DNA of 15,534 nucleotides from JAICKN01 sp036491415 (GCA_036491415.1 DASXCC010000187.1:1-15534), one strand, 5' to 3'; counted from the first letter of the stretch, positions 1 through 6,746 are shown. A program made the numbers and translations. Notes: a model not told the origin generated them from the sequence alone.

Positions 1-528
1 CACAGACAGGATGGTTCGACTCACGATGATTGGTGGTCATCCATGTCCATGGCAGGCCTGGTTAACGTGCTCGATCAGTTTGCCAAATCTGGCGGTAGCA
101 CTTCTCAAATTTTGGTGAATGCCACAAAACATTGGGACGGTATTTACGCCAGTCATTTTTACAACTGGAAATCGGGATCGTTCAAGGGCGCGTATACGCG
201 TGTCGAGATGTATCGATTAAAAGCGGATGCGCCAGACGGAGCGGTGGCGACTCTCAGCAAGAACCTCATTGCGCCGGTGCTGGAAAAACTCCTCGCCGAC
301 GGCACGCTTGTCGAATATGAAATTGACACTGAAGCAGTCCACACCGAAGCCCCTGGCATGTTCGCGATCGTTTACGTAACGGCCAATGCCGATGGTCTGG
401 ATAAAGTCCATGCAGCAGTGCAAGACAGCATGAAATCCAATCCTCTCGACGGGCCTGCGTTTGATTCCATGGTGGACTACTCCGCGCACCGCGACGAACT
501 CGCTCGCTCTGTGGGCACATATAAATAG
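1..528 (+). CDS. Hypothetical protein, 5'-truncated by the window edge
   Basis: The reading frame is open from the first base of the window, with no stop before the TAG at 526-528, so this is probably the C-terminal 175 codons of a longer gene. Two in-frame ATGs at 43 and 49 are possible starts, but neither has a Shine-Dalgarno (SD) sequence before it, and the codons upstream of 43 read like normal protein (THDDWWSS). The visible part is soluble, with no membrane segment. It is mixed alpha/beta, has two Trp in the first 15 residues, and ends in an acidic/aromatic tail (FDSMVDYSAHRDELAR). I do not recognise a family. The gene lies 242 bp upstream of the ferritin-like gene on the same strand, with a palindromic repeat between them, so co-transcription is unclear. 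Confidence 0.7.
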   Translation, partial: HRQDGSTHDDWWSSMSMAGLVNVLDQFAKSGGSTSQILVNATKHWDGIYASHFYNWKSGSFKGAYTRVEMYRLKADAPDGAVATLSKNLIAPVLEKLLADGTLVEYEIDTEAVHTEAPGMFAIVYVTANADGLDKVHAAVQDSMKSNPLDGPAFDSMVDYSAHRDELARSVGTYK

Positions 529-587
529 TTCGCCTCTTTCCTCATTTTTGTCCGATGAGAGTGGCGAGTTGAATGGATCGGCGAAGA

Positions 588-651
588 AACCCAGGTCTCA
601 AAATCAGTCTCAAAAATCAGGTGCTCCAAAAAAATGACGAGACCTGGGTTC
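588..651. repeat. Intergenic palindromic repeat with 12-bp perfect arms
   Basis: AACCCAGGTCTC at 588-599 is exactly complementary to GAGACCTGGGTT at 640-651, with a 40-nt A-rich loop between. It could form a hairpin RNA or be a REP-like dispersed element. No T-tract follows the stem on either strand, so a simple intrinsic terminator is unlikely. The rest of the 529-770 gap holds only a weaker hairpin just after the first gene (TCGCC at 530-534 with GGCGA at 563-567, and CTCAT/ATGAG inside) and the leader of the ferritin-like gene. Confidence 0.75.
595..621. repeat. Perfect 13-bp tandem duplication
   Basis: TCTCAAAAATCAG occurs at 596-608 and again at 609-621. The preceding G extends the periodicity to 595. 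It starts inside the left arm and runs into the loop of the palindrome at 588-651, so it looks like a later slippage duplication within that element. Confidence 0.9.
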
Positions 652-770
652 CCGCCGCGCATTCATCTTTCCCATTTCATCAGCAAAATCAAAATTTCCT
701 ACAGGTCTACACCGATACCTAAAATTGCCAGGATTTAGTAAATTTGTAAGGTGCTACATAGGAGAAAGAA

Positions 771-1241
771 ATGAAGAAGAACGACGATGCCAATACGAAT
801 GTGACGCGCGAGGAGCTGATCAAGCTCTTGAACGAAGATTTGTCTCGTGAATATCAGGCAATCATTGGTTATGTGGTTTACTCGCAGGTGCTCAAGGGCG
901 CTGCTTATATGAATATCGCCGGAGAACTGGAAAAGCACGCGGGAGAGGAATTGCAACACGCCATTACGCTGTCAAACCAGATTGACTATCTTGGCGGCAT
1001 GCCCAGCGTTGTTCCCAAGCCGGTAAAGACTTCCGAGAAGGCCGAAGAGATGCTGCGCTTTGACCTCGACAACGAAAATGAGACCATCCGCAATTATCGG
1101 ATACGCATTCGACAGTGTGATGCCCTAGGCGAGTTTGCCATCGCTGAGCACATTCGCGAAATCATCATGCAGGAGCAGGACCATCAGATCGCCCTTGCGA
1201 CCGCTCTCGGAATCAACGTGCCGGCTGTGGAAACGGTCTAA
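771..1241 (+). CDS. Ferritin-like diiron protein (bacterioferritin/Dps-like family)
   Basis: The 156-aa, all-helical cytoplasmic protein has the four-helix ferritin-like pattern. Aligned by eye to bacterioferritin, the diiron ligands are present: Glu27 (helix A, REYQA), Glu60 and His63 (EELQH, helix B), Glu102 (helix C, LDNE), Glu135 and His138 (EQDH, helix D). Family members oxidise Fe(II) and store iron or detoxify peroxide. It is about as long as bacterioferritin (~158 aa). There is no Met at the position aligned with the bacterioferritin haem ligand, so haem binding is doubtful. The start is supported by AGGAGA at 760-765, 5 nt before the ATG. The gene is monocistronic by position: the next gene is convergent, 36 bp away, with a terminator in between. 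No convincing promoter or Fur box was seen upstream. The family is firm; ferritin versus rubrerythrin-like subgroup is not. Confidence 0.88.
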   Translation: MKKNDDANTNVTREELIKLLNEDLSREYQAIIGYVVYSQVLKGAAYMNIAGELEKHAGEELQHAITLSNQIDYLGGMPSVVPKPVKTSEKAEEMLRFDLDNENETIRNYRIRIRQCDALGEFAIAEHIREIIMQEQDHQIALATALGINVPAVETV

Positions 1242-1254
1242 GTCAGCAGCAGCG

Positions 1255-1288
1255 AAAAACGGCGAACTCGAGTTGCTTCAGTTCGCCG
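1255..1288 (-). terminator. Intrinsic terminator of the 1278-1736 gene
   Basis: On the minus strand, CGGCGAACT (1288-1280) pairs with AGTTCGCCG (1268-1260) across an 11-nt loop and is followed at once by TTTTT (1259-1255). The left arm overlaps the last codons and the TGA stop of the minus-strand gene. On the plus strand the same stem has no T-run after it, so it is directional. Confidence 0.8.
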
Positions 1289-1736
1289 GAGCTAACGAAG
1301 TAGCGATCGCCATGGCTCCCGCGGCATCTTCATTGTCGTATTGCACTTCCACGATGCAGGCTTTTGCTCCTGCCGGGACCGCACGATATACGTTGGGCTT
1401 GCCGTTTCCCGACATGCCCTCCATTTGAAATTCGCTGCTCGTATTCTTGGTGACCTTATCATCCGGATACACCGTCGGAGCCATCTGGCGAACATGGTCA
1501 AATGTCATGTCTCCGTACTTGGGCGATGAAACGATTGCGCTCATCTTTTTGTCGGCAGAGTTTGCCATGCCAATGCTGGCTATAACCGTCCAATCTGCAG
1601 GCACGGAAATACTGCAATTACCGGCGTTATTTTTTACCGTCTTCTTATCGACAGCGGAAGCCAGTGAAACCAGGCCCAGAACAAAGGCACCCACCAGACA
1701 CCAGTTCAACGAACGACTGAAGCAAAGTTTTTGCAT
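1278..1736 (-). CDS. Small secreted protein of unknown function
   Basis: The 152-aa protein has a Sec signal peptide: basic start, hydrophobic core at about residues 11-25, and likely cleavage after ASA (26-28). The mature part is about 124 residues, with Cys41 and Cys127 that could form a disulfide. It opens with a short strand-rich motif (NCSISVPADWTVIASI) like small exported proteins whose mature part begins with a conserved 'PxDW' strand. I do not recognise a named family. The start is supported by AAGGA at 1741-1745, four bases upstream. It has its own promoter (1772-1800) and terminator (1255-1288), so it is a single-gene unit. Location is periplasmic or extracellular by inference. Confidence 0.8.
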   Translation of the reverse strand: MQKLCFSRSLNWCLVGAFVLGLVSLASAVDKKTVKNNAGNCSISVPADWTVIASIGMANSADKKMSAIVSSPKYGDMTFDHVRQMAPTVYPDDKVTKNTSSEFQMEGMSGNGKPNVYRAVPAGAKACIVEVQYDNEDAAGAMAIATSLAPAN

Positions 1737-1771
1737 AATGTCCTTGAAAAGAGCGTTGATAAAATCGGAGC

Positions 1772-1800
1772 ATTATCCAACAGGAACAGCGCAACGTCAA
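1772..1800 (-). promoter_or_regulatory. sigma70-type promoter for the secreted protein gene
   Basis: On the minus strand, TTGACG (1800-1795) is separated by exactly 17 nt from GATAAT (1777-1772). The predicted transcript start near 1765 gives a leader of about 28 nt before the ATG at 1736. Confidence 0.75.
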
Positions 1801-1820
1801 TGAATTGTCTTGAGGAAGAG

Positions 1821-1842
1821 CCTCGGGAGATTACTCCCGAGG
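1821..1842 (-). terminator. Hairpin terminator after the 75-aa gene
   Basis: CCTCGGGAG (1821-1829) and CTCCCGAGG (1834-1842) form a perfect 9-bp GC-rich stem with a 4-nt loop. It begins at the base right after the stop codon of the minus-strand gene ending at 1843. The following minus-strand sequence is CT-rich (CTCTTCCTC) rather than a clean T-run, so termination may be incomplete. Confidence 0.65.
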
Positions 1843-2070
1843 TCACTCTTTCGCTGTTAGGCCGGGCAGTTTTGCTTTGTTATCGACTTTCATTTGCCGA
1901 CAAACGCCGGCCAAATCATAGTGCTGATATTCGGTTGGAACATAGACTTCGGCTGCTCTATGTCCGGCCTTCTCGTCTGCAATTGGGCGGAGTCGGACCG
2001 GCGCATTTGAATCCAAATGAGCTGCGGCCAAAATGTCGCCATCTTTATTAAATACAACATGCAATTTCAT
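1843..2070 (-). CDS. Small hypothetical protein (75 aa)
   Basis: The start is set at the ATG ending at 2070, because a strong AAGGAGG lies 8 nt upstream; the frame stays open further upstream to a Met at 2121, but with no such site. The protein has no signal peptide or membrane segment. It is basic, opening with two short beta strands (MKLHVVFNKDGDILAAAHL) and ending in a charged helix with one Cys (Cys57) and a Lys-rich tail. It reads as a compact alpha/beta cytosolic protein. I do not recognise the family and assign no function. It lies 28 nt downstream of the next small gene (2099-2380), so the two are probably co-transcribed, ending at the hairpin at 1821-1842. Confidence 0.7.
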   Translation of the reverse strand: MKLHVVFNKDGDILAAAHLDSNAPVRLRPIADEKAGHRAAEVYVPTEYQHYDLAGVCRQMKVDNKAKLPGLTAKE

Positions 2071-2098
2071 GGGACGAACCTCCTTACGATCTCTTAAT

Positions 2099-2380
2099 TT
2101 AATGACTGGGAATGACAACAACCGCTACCCGGAACGCAACGCCTCCACCTAATCCTTCGGTGGCGCGAATGGTTTCAGTAATAAATGGATTCTCATTGGA
2201 ATCGGTGGCAAAAGTCTCAGAGACGCGCGTAAGTTGCGCATCGACGAAGTCGCTCTGAAAACTTACGGCCGCAAAGCGCGCTTCATCAAGCACGCCCGAC
2301 CAGGCAATGGTCCAGGAATTTTGCGTGCCGGAGGCTTGGAATGCCCAACCACTCAAACCAAAATCTGCTTCTACGCTCAT
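2099..2380 (-). CDS. Small hypothetical protein (93 aa)
   Basis: The ATG ending at 2380 is chosen over the one at 2407, because AGGGGAAG sits 2-9 nt before it. The product has no signal peptide or Cys. It is rich in beta-prone stretches (WTIAWSGVL, FAAVSFQSDFVDAQLTRVS, GGGVAFRVAVVVIP) and could form a small beta sandwich. The central Ser/Asn/Glu stretch (about 56-69) looks like an exposed loop. No known family is recognised. It is likely the first gene of a two-gene unit with the 75-aa gene. I see no convincing promoter hexamers upstream. Confidence 0.6.
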   Translation of the reverse strand: MSVEADFGLSGWAFQASGTQNSWTIAWSGVLDEARFAAVSFQSDFVDAQLTRVSETFATDSNENPFITETIRATEGLGGGVAFRVAVVVIPSH

Positions 2381-2540
2381 AACTTCCCCTTTCGGCCTTA
2401 CACACATATAGTGCGCGGGAAGCTTCTGCCGTTTCAGGAATTCTCAGTCGCGTGATCATGGAAGAAAATCGCTTCGCTCATTGTGGAAATTGGATTTGCA
2501 TCTTGCTTTCTATAAATGCAGTCCACTTCGAAAATGCTTT

Positions 2541-2564
2541 TTTAATGCGGAGTTTAATGCGGAA
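2541..2564. repeat. 12-bp tandem duplication
   Basis: TTTAATGCGGAG (2541-2552) is followed directly by TTTAATGCGGAA (2553-2564), 11 of 12 identical. Confidence 0.85.
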
Positions 2565-2624
2565 GTTGAATACGCGTGTTGATCGCCGCGCTTTTCCGTA
2601 ATGTGAAAGAAGTCCCCACGAGGA

Positions 2625-2665
2625 GTGCCCCATCCTTGTCGCGCTTTTTTGCGACAGGGTGGGGC
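2625..2665. repeat. REP-like hairpin, GTGCCCCATCC family
   Basis: GCCCCATCCTTGTCGC (2627-2642) pairs with GCGACAGGGTGGGGC (2651-2665), giving 15 pairs including one G-T wobble, with one bulged T and an 8-nt T-rich loop. A degenerate copy of the left arm lies at 5401-5417, so this is a repeated element and not just a terminator. It sits 38 bp past the stop of the DoxX-like gene and could also end that transcript, though no T-run follows on the minus strand. Confidence 0.75.
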
Positions 2666-2702
2666 TTTGACTCTATGAACAGGTTTAAATTTTATAGATG
2701 TT

Positions 2703-3485
2703 TCAGGAAGGATTGCTGCCCTTCTTCGCTCCTACACTCTGCGCCACAGCCCACGCTCCTGATCCAATCGCCCATGAAATGAAGAACGCCGTCCAAGGCA
2801 GACGCGTCTTCGGCGCGGCAAGAATCGCCGCTCCCCACACTAATAGCGTGTACAACCCGATCTGCGCCACTTCGGTGAATGCCGCGAGACGCGGAAGAAT
2901 CCCGATTAGCACGCCCAAGCCGCTGGCCATTTGCCCTGCACCGGTCAGGTAAGCCCACATTTCGCGATGCGGAAGCCATGCTGGAACATACGCCGCAGTC
3001 TGATCCACATAAATAATGTGTGAAAGCCCAATCGGGATAAGCCACAGTCCAAACCATTTTTGCGCCCACATCACCGACTTCTCGCTGCACAAAAATCCCA
3101 GCGGAGATCCCTCCGGCAACTCCGCCAACCGCGCGAACAAAACCCAGCCTCCGGCCATCAGCACCGCGAGTTCGCCAAAGCCAAGCCACACCGCTTCCAA
3201 CTTCGGCGCCACGCACAGCGCTGGCACTTTCAGCAGCATCCACACAATCAAGTACGGAAACAGCAAGCGGATCGCCCACTTCGCCGTGCCCTCAATCAGC
3301 AACCCCACGCCGCCCAGCAGCATGAGGACGCCCGTGGCATACGCCAGAATCATTCGCCCCGGAATCGACTCGGGAACAGGCTGCCACACCAGGGCAAAAT
3401 CGTGATACACAAAAGCAAGAATTCCCAGCCCAATCATCCCAATCGCAAACGCCGTTATCGCCGGCTGCTGACTGCGCGTCATCAT
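2703..3485 (-). CDS. DoxX-like integral membrane protein with two tandem DoxX-type halves
   Basis: This 260-aa protein has about eight hydrophobic segments and no signal peptide, so it is an inner-membrane protein. Residues about 24-94 and 155-225 resemble each other: each has a Tyr/Asp-containing first segment, a PxxxP(G/H)R linker, a (Y)A/LTG motif (YATG 49-52, YLTG 179-182), then a Gly-rich helix ending in LLI/VLI and a further helix pair ending in AP. Ordinary DoxX/DoxD-family proteins are about half this length and occur in thiosulfate:quinone oxidoreductase or redox-stress complexes; the role here is not known. The start is supported by GAGGTG upstream and by the TTGACA promoter 19-47 nt before the ATG. 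Single gene; the 3' neighbour is separated by a repeat hairpin. Confidence 0.75.
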   Translation of the reverse strand: MMTRSQQPAITAFAIGMIGLGILAFVYHDFALVWQPVPESIPGRMILAYATGVLMLLGGVGLLIEGTAKWAIRLLFPYLIVWMLLKVPALCVAPKLEAVWLGFGELAVLMAGGWVLFARLAELPEGSPLGFLCSEKSVMWAQKWFGLWLIPIGLSHIIYVDQTAAYVPAWLPHREMWAYLTGAGQMASGLGVLIGILPRLAAFTEVAQIGLYTLLVWGAAILAAPKTRLPWTAFFISWAIGSGAWAVAQSVGAKKGSNPS

Positions 3486-3503
3486 CCATTCACCTCGGCG
3501 TCA

Positions 3504-3532
3504 AAAATATTCAGATGCAAAATGGTTGTCAA
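3504..3532 (-). promoter_or_regulatory. sigma70-type promoter of the DoxX-like gene
   Basis: On the minus strand a perfect TTGACA (3532-3527) is followed after 17 nt by TATTTT (3509-3504). The expected start of transcription near 3497 leaves a leader of about 12 nt with GAGG before the ATG at 3485. Confidence 0.75.
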
Positions 3533-3561
3533 AGAAATGCGGTTTCGACAACCACTTTGCA
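3516..3561. promoter_or_regulatory. Operator-like 15-bp inverted repeat over the DoxX promoter
   Basis: TGCAAAATGGTTGTC (3516-3530) is complementary to GACAACCACTTTGCA (3547-3561) at 14 of 15 positions, with a smaller GAAA/TTTC pair inside the spacer. The right half on the minus strand contains most of the TTGACA -35 box. The centre is about 41-42 bp before the predicted transcript start. Because it lies mostly upstream of the start, it is more likely a protein-binding site than an RNA hairpin. Confidence 0.65.
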
Positions 3562-3708
3562 ATTTCGAAAATGAGTTTAGAGAAATTGCGCCCGCGTTTT
3601 TGTTTCTACCCGATTTCGCAGGGCAAAGCGCTTCGCAAAATAAAGCACTCTGCGCGTAGTGAAAGGTGGGTTTTGGTTTTAATTAAAACAAGCAACTGTG
3701 TGCTGTTC

Positions 3709-5241
3709 TTATGCTGGCACTTTTGCATCCGGCCAATAGCGGAAATTGCGCAGCGTAGCTTTGCCGGAGCCGCATGCATAAACCGCGGGCCGAACATCAA
3801 GAAATCCGCCGAGCACGTTGTGTTGCATTCCCGAAATTTCCGCGGACTCCTGCGTTCGCTGCCAATCTTTGCCGGGCAAGCGAAAATAAAAATCCACTTC
3901 CTGCCGGTCGTTCACTACTCGCAACGTGGCGCGCGTCGCATCTTTCTGCAGACGGCTTGGGACGTAGCCATTCGCCAATCGCGCACCAATGCCGTCAGCG
4001 TCAAAAATAATGCCCGTGGCATGGTCGGAGTTGTAAAACAAAAGCAATCCCGCTTCGCAACCGCCTTCAATTTCAACATCCACCTCGACGGTGTAAGAGT
4101 GTCCGCCCACCGCAGTCGTGAGGACCGAAGTATCGGCAATCGACTTCCCTCGCGCTGCCAACATCAAAGCTCCATTACCCACGGTGAATCGAGACGCATC
4201 GTATTCACGCCAGAATCCCCACTGCAATCCCAGTTCCGGTTTGTCGAAGTTGTCTGACGGATCTAAGAAAGCTTGCTGCGCGCTGCCTGAAACCGGCAAA
4301 GGAATCGCAGAATCCGCCGTGATTCCCTTAGGTACCCGGAACCAACCATCGGCGGTCCACTCCACCGGCAGCAATAACAACTGGCGTCCCAGCGGGCGAT
4401 ATCCGTTCTCATAAGAATGGACCGTCATATACCACTTGCCGTCCGGAGTATCCACAAGCCGGCCGTGTCCCACACTCATCCAGCGGTCATCGCGCGAGAG
4501 CGTACGCACCACAGGATTGTGCGGCGAGAATTCCCAAGGACCATCGGCATGGCGGCTGCGCGCGCTAATTACGGAGTGACTTGTTGCCGGCCCCGCCGTG
4601 CCACCCTCGGCGGAGTTCAAATAAAAATATCCGTTGTGCTCCAGCAGCTTCGGAGCCTCCAGGCAAATGCATTCCATGCGTGGATTGTTGGAAAGCGGCC
4701 ACGGTTCGAACACCACGCGAGGAGCAGTCTTCACGCCGAGCCCGTCAGCGGTCAATTCGGCCATCTGCCCTCCCGCCATATAAAGGAAGCGGCGGCCATT
4801 CTCAGCAATGTGTGCAGGATCGATGGCATTGATGCCAAGGTCCACGGGATCGCTCCACGGTCCCATAGGATGGTCAGCATGCACCACGCGCAGGCGATTG
4901 TCGGCGGGGAAATAAATGTAAAACTTGCCCTCATGCTCACATAAATAAGGAGCCCATACGCTGCCCTGATATTGGTGCAGCGCCGCCGCCACCGGCCGCC
5001 AATTGAGCAAATCGCGCGAATGATAGATCAGCAACCCCGGCGCATAGTCAAAGCTGGAGTGCGTGAGATAAAAGTCATCGCCCACACGAATCGGACTGGC
5101 ATCCGGATGATCGCCGCCCATGATCGGATTGCGGTAGGTGCCACCGCCCGCCTGGGCAAAAAGCAAATGTGTTTGCGGAGCTATCGCAAGAGCAGCCGAG
5201 ACAACGCCAGTATTCCGAACAAAACGGCGGCGTGTGATCAT
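3709..5241 (-). CDS. Exported glycoside hydrolase family 43 (beta-xylosidase/arabinofuranosidase-like)
   Basis: This 510-aa enzyme has a twin-arginine signal (RRRFVRN at 4-10, hydrophobic stretch to about 29, AQA near 29-31). The five-bladed propeller starts at residue 38. The likely catalytic base is Asp47 (GGDHPDAS), the pKa-tuning Asp is Asp141 (AIDPAHI), and the general acid is Glu195 (CLEAPK). Residues about 315-505 form a second, beta-sandwich domain of the kind found after GH43 catalytic domains (DUF1349/GH43_C2). This two-domain layout and length match xylan- or arabinan-side-chain hydrolases; the exact substrate cannot be read. It acts in the periplasm or outside, after folding in the cytoplasm. 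A weak GAGGGAAA precedes the ATG. pdxS, upstream on the same strand, is separated by a terminator, so this is a separate transcript. Confidence 0.88.
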   Translation of the reverse strand: MITRRRFVRNTGVVSAALAIAPQTHLLFAQAGGGTYRNPIMGGDHPDASPIRVGDDFYLTHSSFDYAPGLLIYHSRDLLNWRPVAAALHQYQGSVWAPYLCEHEGKFYIYFPADNRLRVVHADHPMGPWSDPVDLGINAIDPAHIAENGRRFLYMAGGQMAELTADGLGVKTAPRVVFEPWPLSNNPRMECICLEAPKLLEHNGYFYLNSAEGGTAGPATSHSVISARSRHADGPWEFSPHNPVVRTLSRDDRWMSVGHGRLVDTPDGKWYMTVHSYENGYRPLGRQLLLLPVEWTADGWFRVPKGITADSAIPLPVSGSAQQAFLDPSDNFDKPELGLQWGFWREYDASRFTVGNGALMLAARGKSIADTSVLTTAVGGHSYTVEVDVEIEGGCEAGLLLFYNSDHATGIIFDADGIGARLANGYVPSRLQKDATRATLRVVNDRQEVDFYFRLPGKDWQRTQESAEISGMQHNVLGGFLDVRPAVYACGSGKATLRNFRYWPDAKVPA

Positions 5242-5352
5242 GGATAGGTTTCCCTCTTAAATGGATTTTATCTACGACTTTTCTTTTTTGCTGCTTGTCT
5301 TTAGGCAGATGCAAATGCCAAGTGCGGATTTTAACTCAGTGGATAGTAGCTG

Positions 5353-5376
5353 GATGAATATATAGATGAATTTTTA
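5353..5376. repeat. 12-bp tandem repeat
   Basis: GATGAATATATA (5353-5364) and GATGAATTTTTA (5365-5376) match at 10 of 12 positions; a third, decayed copy begins with GATG at 5377. Confidence 0.75.
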
Positions 5377-5400
5377 GATGCTTGTCTGGATTAAGCGCAA

Positions 5401-5417
5401 GTGCCCATCCTTGTTGC
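5401..5417. repeat. Degenerate copy of the GTGCCCCATCC repeat arm
   Basis: GTGCCCATCCTTGTTGC differs from 2625-2642 by one missing C and one C-to-T change. It faces a partly complementary stretch at 5462-5478 inside the pdxS terminator, so the terminator may have been recruited from this repeat family. Confidence 0.65.
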
Positions 5418-5434
5418 AATCGAGATTTCTACAT

Positions 5435-5482
5435 AAAAAACCCTCGGGTGCACAAAACGCAGACACAAGACGGGGCACCCGA
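5435..5482 (-). terminator. Probable intrinsic terminator of pdxS
   Basis: On the minus strand TCGGGTGC (5482-5475) pairs perfectly with GCACCCGA (5451-5444) across a 23-nt loop, followed by GGG and TTTTTT (5440-5435). It lies 78-125 nt after the pdxS stop. The loop is longer than usual. Confidence 0.6.
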
Positions 5483-5559
5483 AAATCTAACACCTAAAAA
5501 CAAGACAATCGAATTTTTTCTAAATTAATTCCAAATAAATCGAGACCGCAACCTCACAA

Positions 5560-6492
5560 CTACCACCCTCTGGTCTGCAGCATCTGCGTTTCATCCAGCG
5601 CGGCGACGGCGAGGCCTTTCATCGCTCCAATAAGATCTTCGCTGACTTCAAGAAGAACCTTTGGATCATTAAAATGCGTCGCGGCGCGGACGATGGCCCG
5701 GGCGCGCTTGGCGGCCTCTTCGGGCTCGGCGAAGGTTGTGGAATCTTTCATAAAGATGCCACTGCCTACAAAGACCGCTTCCGCTCCGAGCTGCATGACG
5801 AGCGCGGCGTCGGCGGGAGTGGCAATACCTCCAGCGGAAAAGTTGGGAACCGGCAGCTTGCCGGCTTTGGCGACCATCTTGATCAGCTCGTAAGGAGCCT
5901 GATGTTCTTTGGCCTTCGCATAAAGCTCTTCTTCGCCGAGGACGGTGAGAACGCGCATGTCCTGCACGATCTGGCGGATGTGCTTCACGGCGTGGACAAC
6001 GTCTCCAGTACCAGCTTCGCCCTTGGTACGGATCATGGCCGCGCCTTCTGCGATGCGGCGGAGAGCTTCCCCAAGATTGCGGGCTCCGCAGACGAAGGGA
6101 ACTTTGTAGGCGTGCTTATCCACGTGGTGGGCTTCGTCGGCGGGTGTGAGCACTTCGGACTCGTCGATGTAGTCGACGCCAAGTTCCTGCAAAATCTGCG
6201 CCTCTGCAAAATGTCCGATGCGGCACTTGGCCATCACAGGAATGGAAACCGCAGCCATGATCTCGCGGATCTTTTTCGGCGAAGCCATGCGGGCAACGCC
6301 GCCCTCGGCGCGGATCTGCGCGGGAACGCGTTCAAGCGCCATGACCGCAACGGCCCCCGCCTTTTCGGCGATGGTGGCCTGCTCTTCATTTGTAACGTCC
6401 ATAATTACGCCGCCTTTGAGCATTTCGGCGAGGCCGGTTTTGAGGCGAAGGCTGGTAGAGCTGTTGGCGGAGTTTCCATTCTTTTGCGACAT
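5560..6492 (-). CDS. pdxS: Pyridoxal 5'-phosphate synthase, lyase subunit PdxS
   Basis: The 310-aa TIM-barrel protein makes pyridoxal phosphate from ribose 5-phosphate, glyceraldehyde 3-phosphate and ammonia (DXP-independent B6 pathway). Key residues are all present: Asp32 (GGVIMDV, equivalent to B. subtilis Asp24), Lys89 (PVMAKCRIGHF, equivalent to Lys81) and Lys157 (IRTKGEAGTG, equivalent to Lys149). The phosphate-binding Gly-rich loops (SAGGIATPADAAL, GAEAVFVGSGIF) and the C-terminal tail are intact. It is slightly longer than usual because of a polar N-terminal extension of about 15 residues (SQKNGNSANSSTS). It needs the glutaminase PdxT for ammonia, but pdxT is not beside it on either side. 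The SD is weak. Confidence 0.97.
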   Translation of the reverse strand: MSQKNGNSANSSTSLRLKTGLAEMLKGGVIMDVTNEEQATIAEKAGAVAVMALERVPAQIRAEGGVARMASPKKIREIMAAVSIPVMAKCRIGHFAEAQILQELGVDYIDESEVLTPADEAHHVDKHAYKVPFVCGARNLGEALRRIAEGAAMIRTKGEAGTGDVVHAVKHIRQIVQDMRVLTVLGEEELYAKAKEHQAPYELIKMVAKAGKLPVPNFSAGGIATPADAALVMQLGAEAVFVGSGIFMKDSTTFAEPEEAAKRARAIVRAATHFNDPKVLLEVSEDLIGAMKGLAVAALDETQMLQTRGW

Positions 6493-6746
6493 AATTTTTG
6501 GGCTCTTTTCTGGTGCTTCCCGTTTGATACTGCAGACGGCGCTTGGTCGGGCAGGCCGCTGATCGGTTCACTACAATTTTACAATGATTGGGCCGGTTCT
6601 TCGCGGTCGTTTCATTGCAAATTCCAATGCGCCATATTTCCTGCAAGCTCTGCGCTTTAGGGCGTTCTTTCCATGAAAACGAAGGTACACTCCCCTGCTA
6701 AAAGTGAGATGAGAATGCCGCCTTCCCCGGTACAATCGGTAAATAC

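Larger units (their letters stand above)
2381..2702. other. Gene-free stretch with repeats only
   Basis: No plausible coding sequence was seen on either strand: the short frames here lack start-site support and overlap neighbouring genes. It contains a 12-bp tandem duplication (2541-2564) and a GTGCCCCATCC-type hairpin (2625-2665). The promoter for the 93-aa gene should be at its left end, but I see no convincing hexamers. Confidence 0.6.
5242..5559. other. Gene-free region between pdxS and the GH43 gene
   Basis: No coding sequence was seen. From the right it holds the pdxS terminator (5435-5482), a degenerate GTGCCCATCC arm (5401-5417), a 12-bp tandem repeat (5353-5376), a weak -10-like TAAAAT (minus strand, 5333-5328), an imperfect palindrome GGCAGATGCAAATGCC (5304-5319), and the GH43 leader. 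Confidence 0.6.

Noticed and set aside
1731..2051. Plus-strand 106-codon frame
   Set aside because: Antisense to the 75-aa gene, passes through its terminator and the sigma70 promoter of the next gene, and has no SD.
3060..3659. Plus-strand frame opposite the DoxX-like gene
   Set aside because: Arg/Gln/His-rich translation antisense to a well-formed membrane protein, crossing its promoter; an artefact of codon bias.
3676..3689. Perfect AT-rich palindrome GTTTTAATTAAAAC
   Set aside because: Short and of low complexity, about 190 bp from the nearest promoter; chance is likely.
5674..6660. Long plus-strand frame opposite pdxS
   Set aside because: It runs antisense to a fully conserved pdxS and its translation has no family character; it is a shadow frame.
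6731..6736. TACAAT as a -10 box for the secretin gene
   Set aside because: No -35 at 16-18 nt and the start would leave almost no leader; kept only as a comment under the nadE finding.
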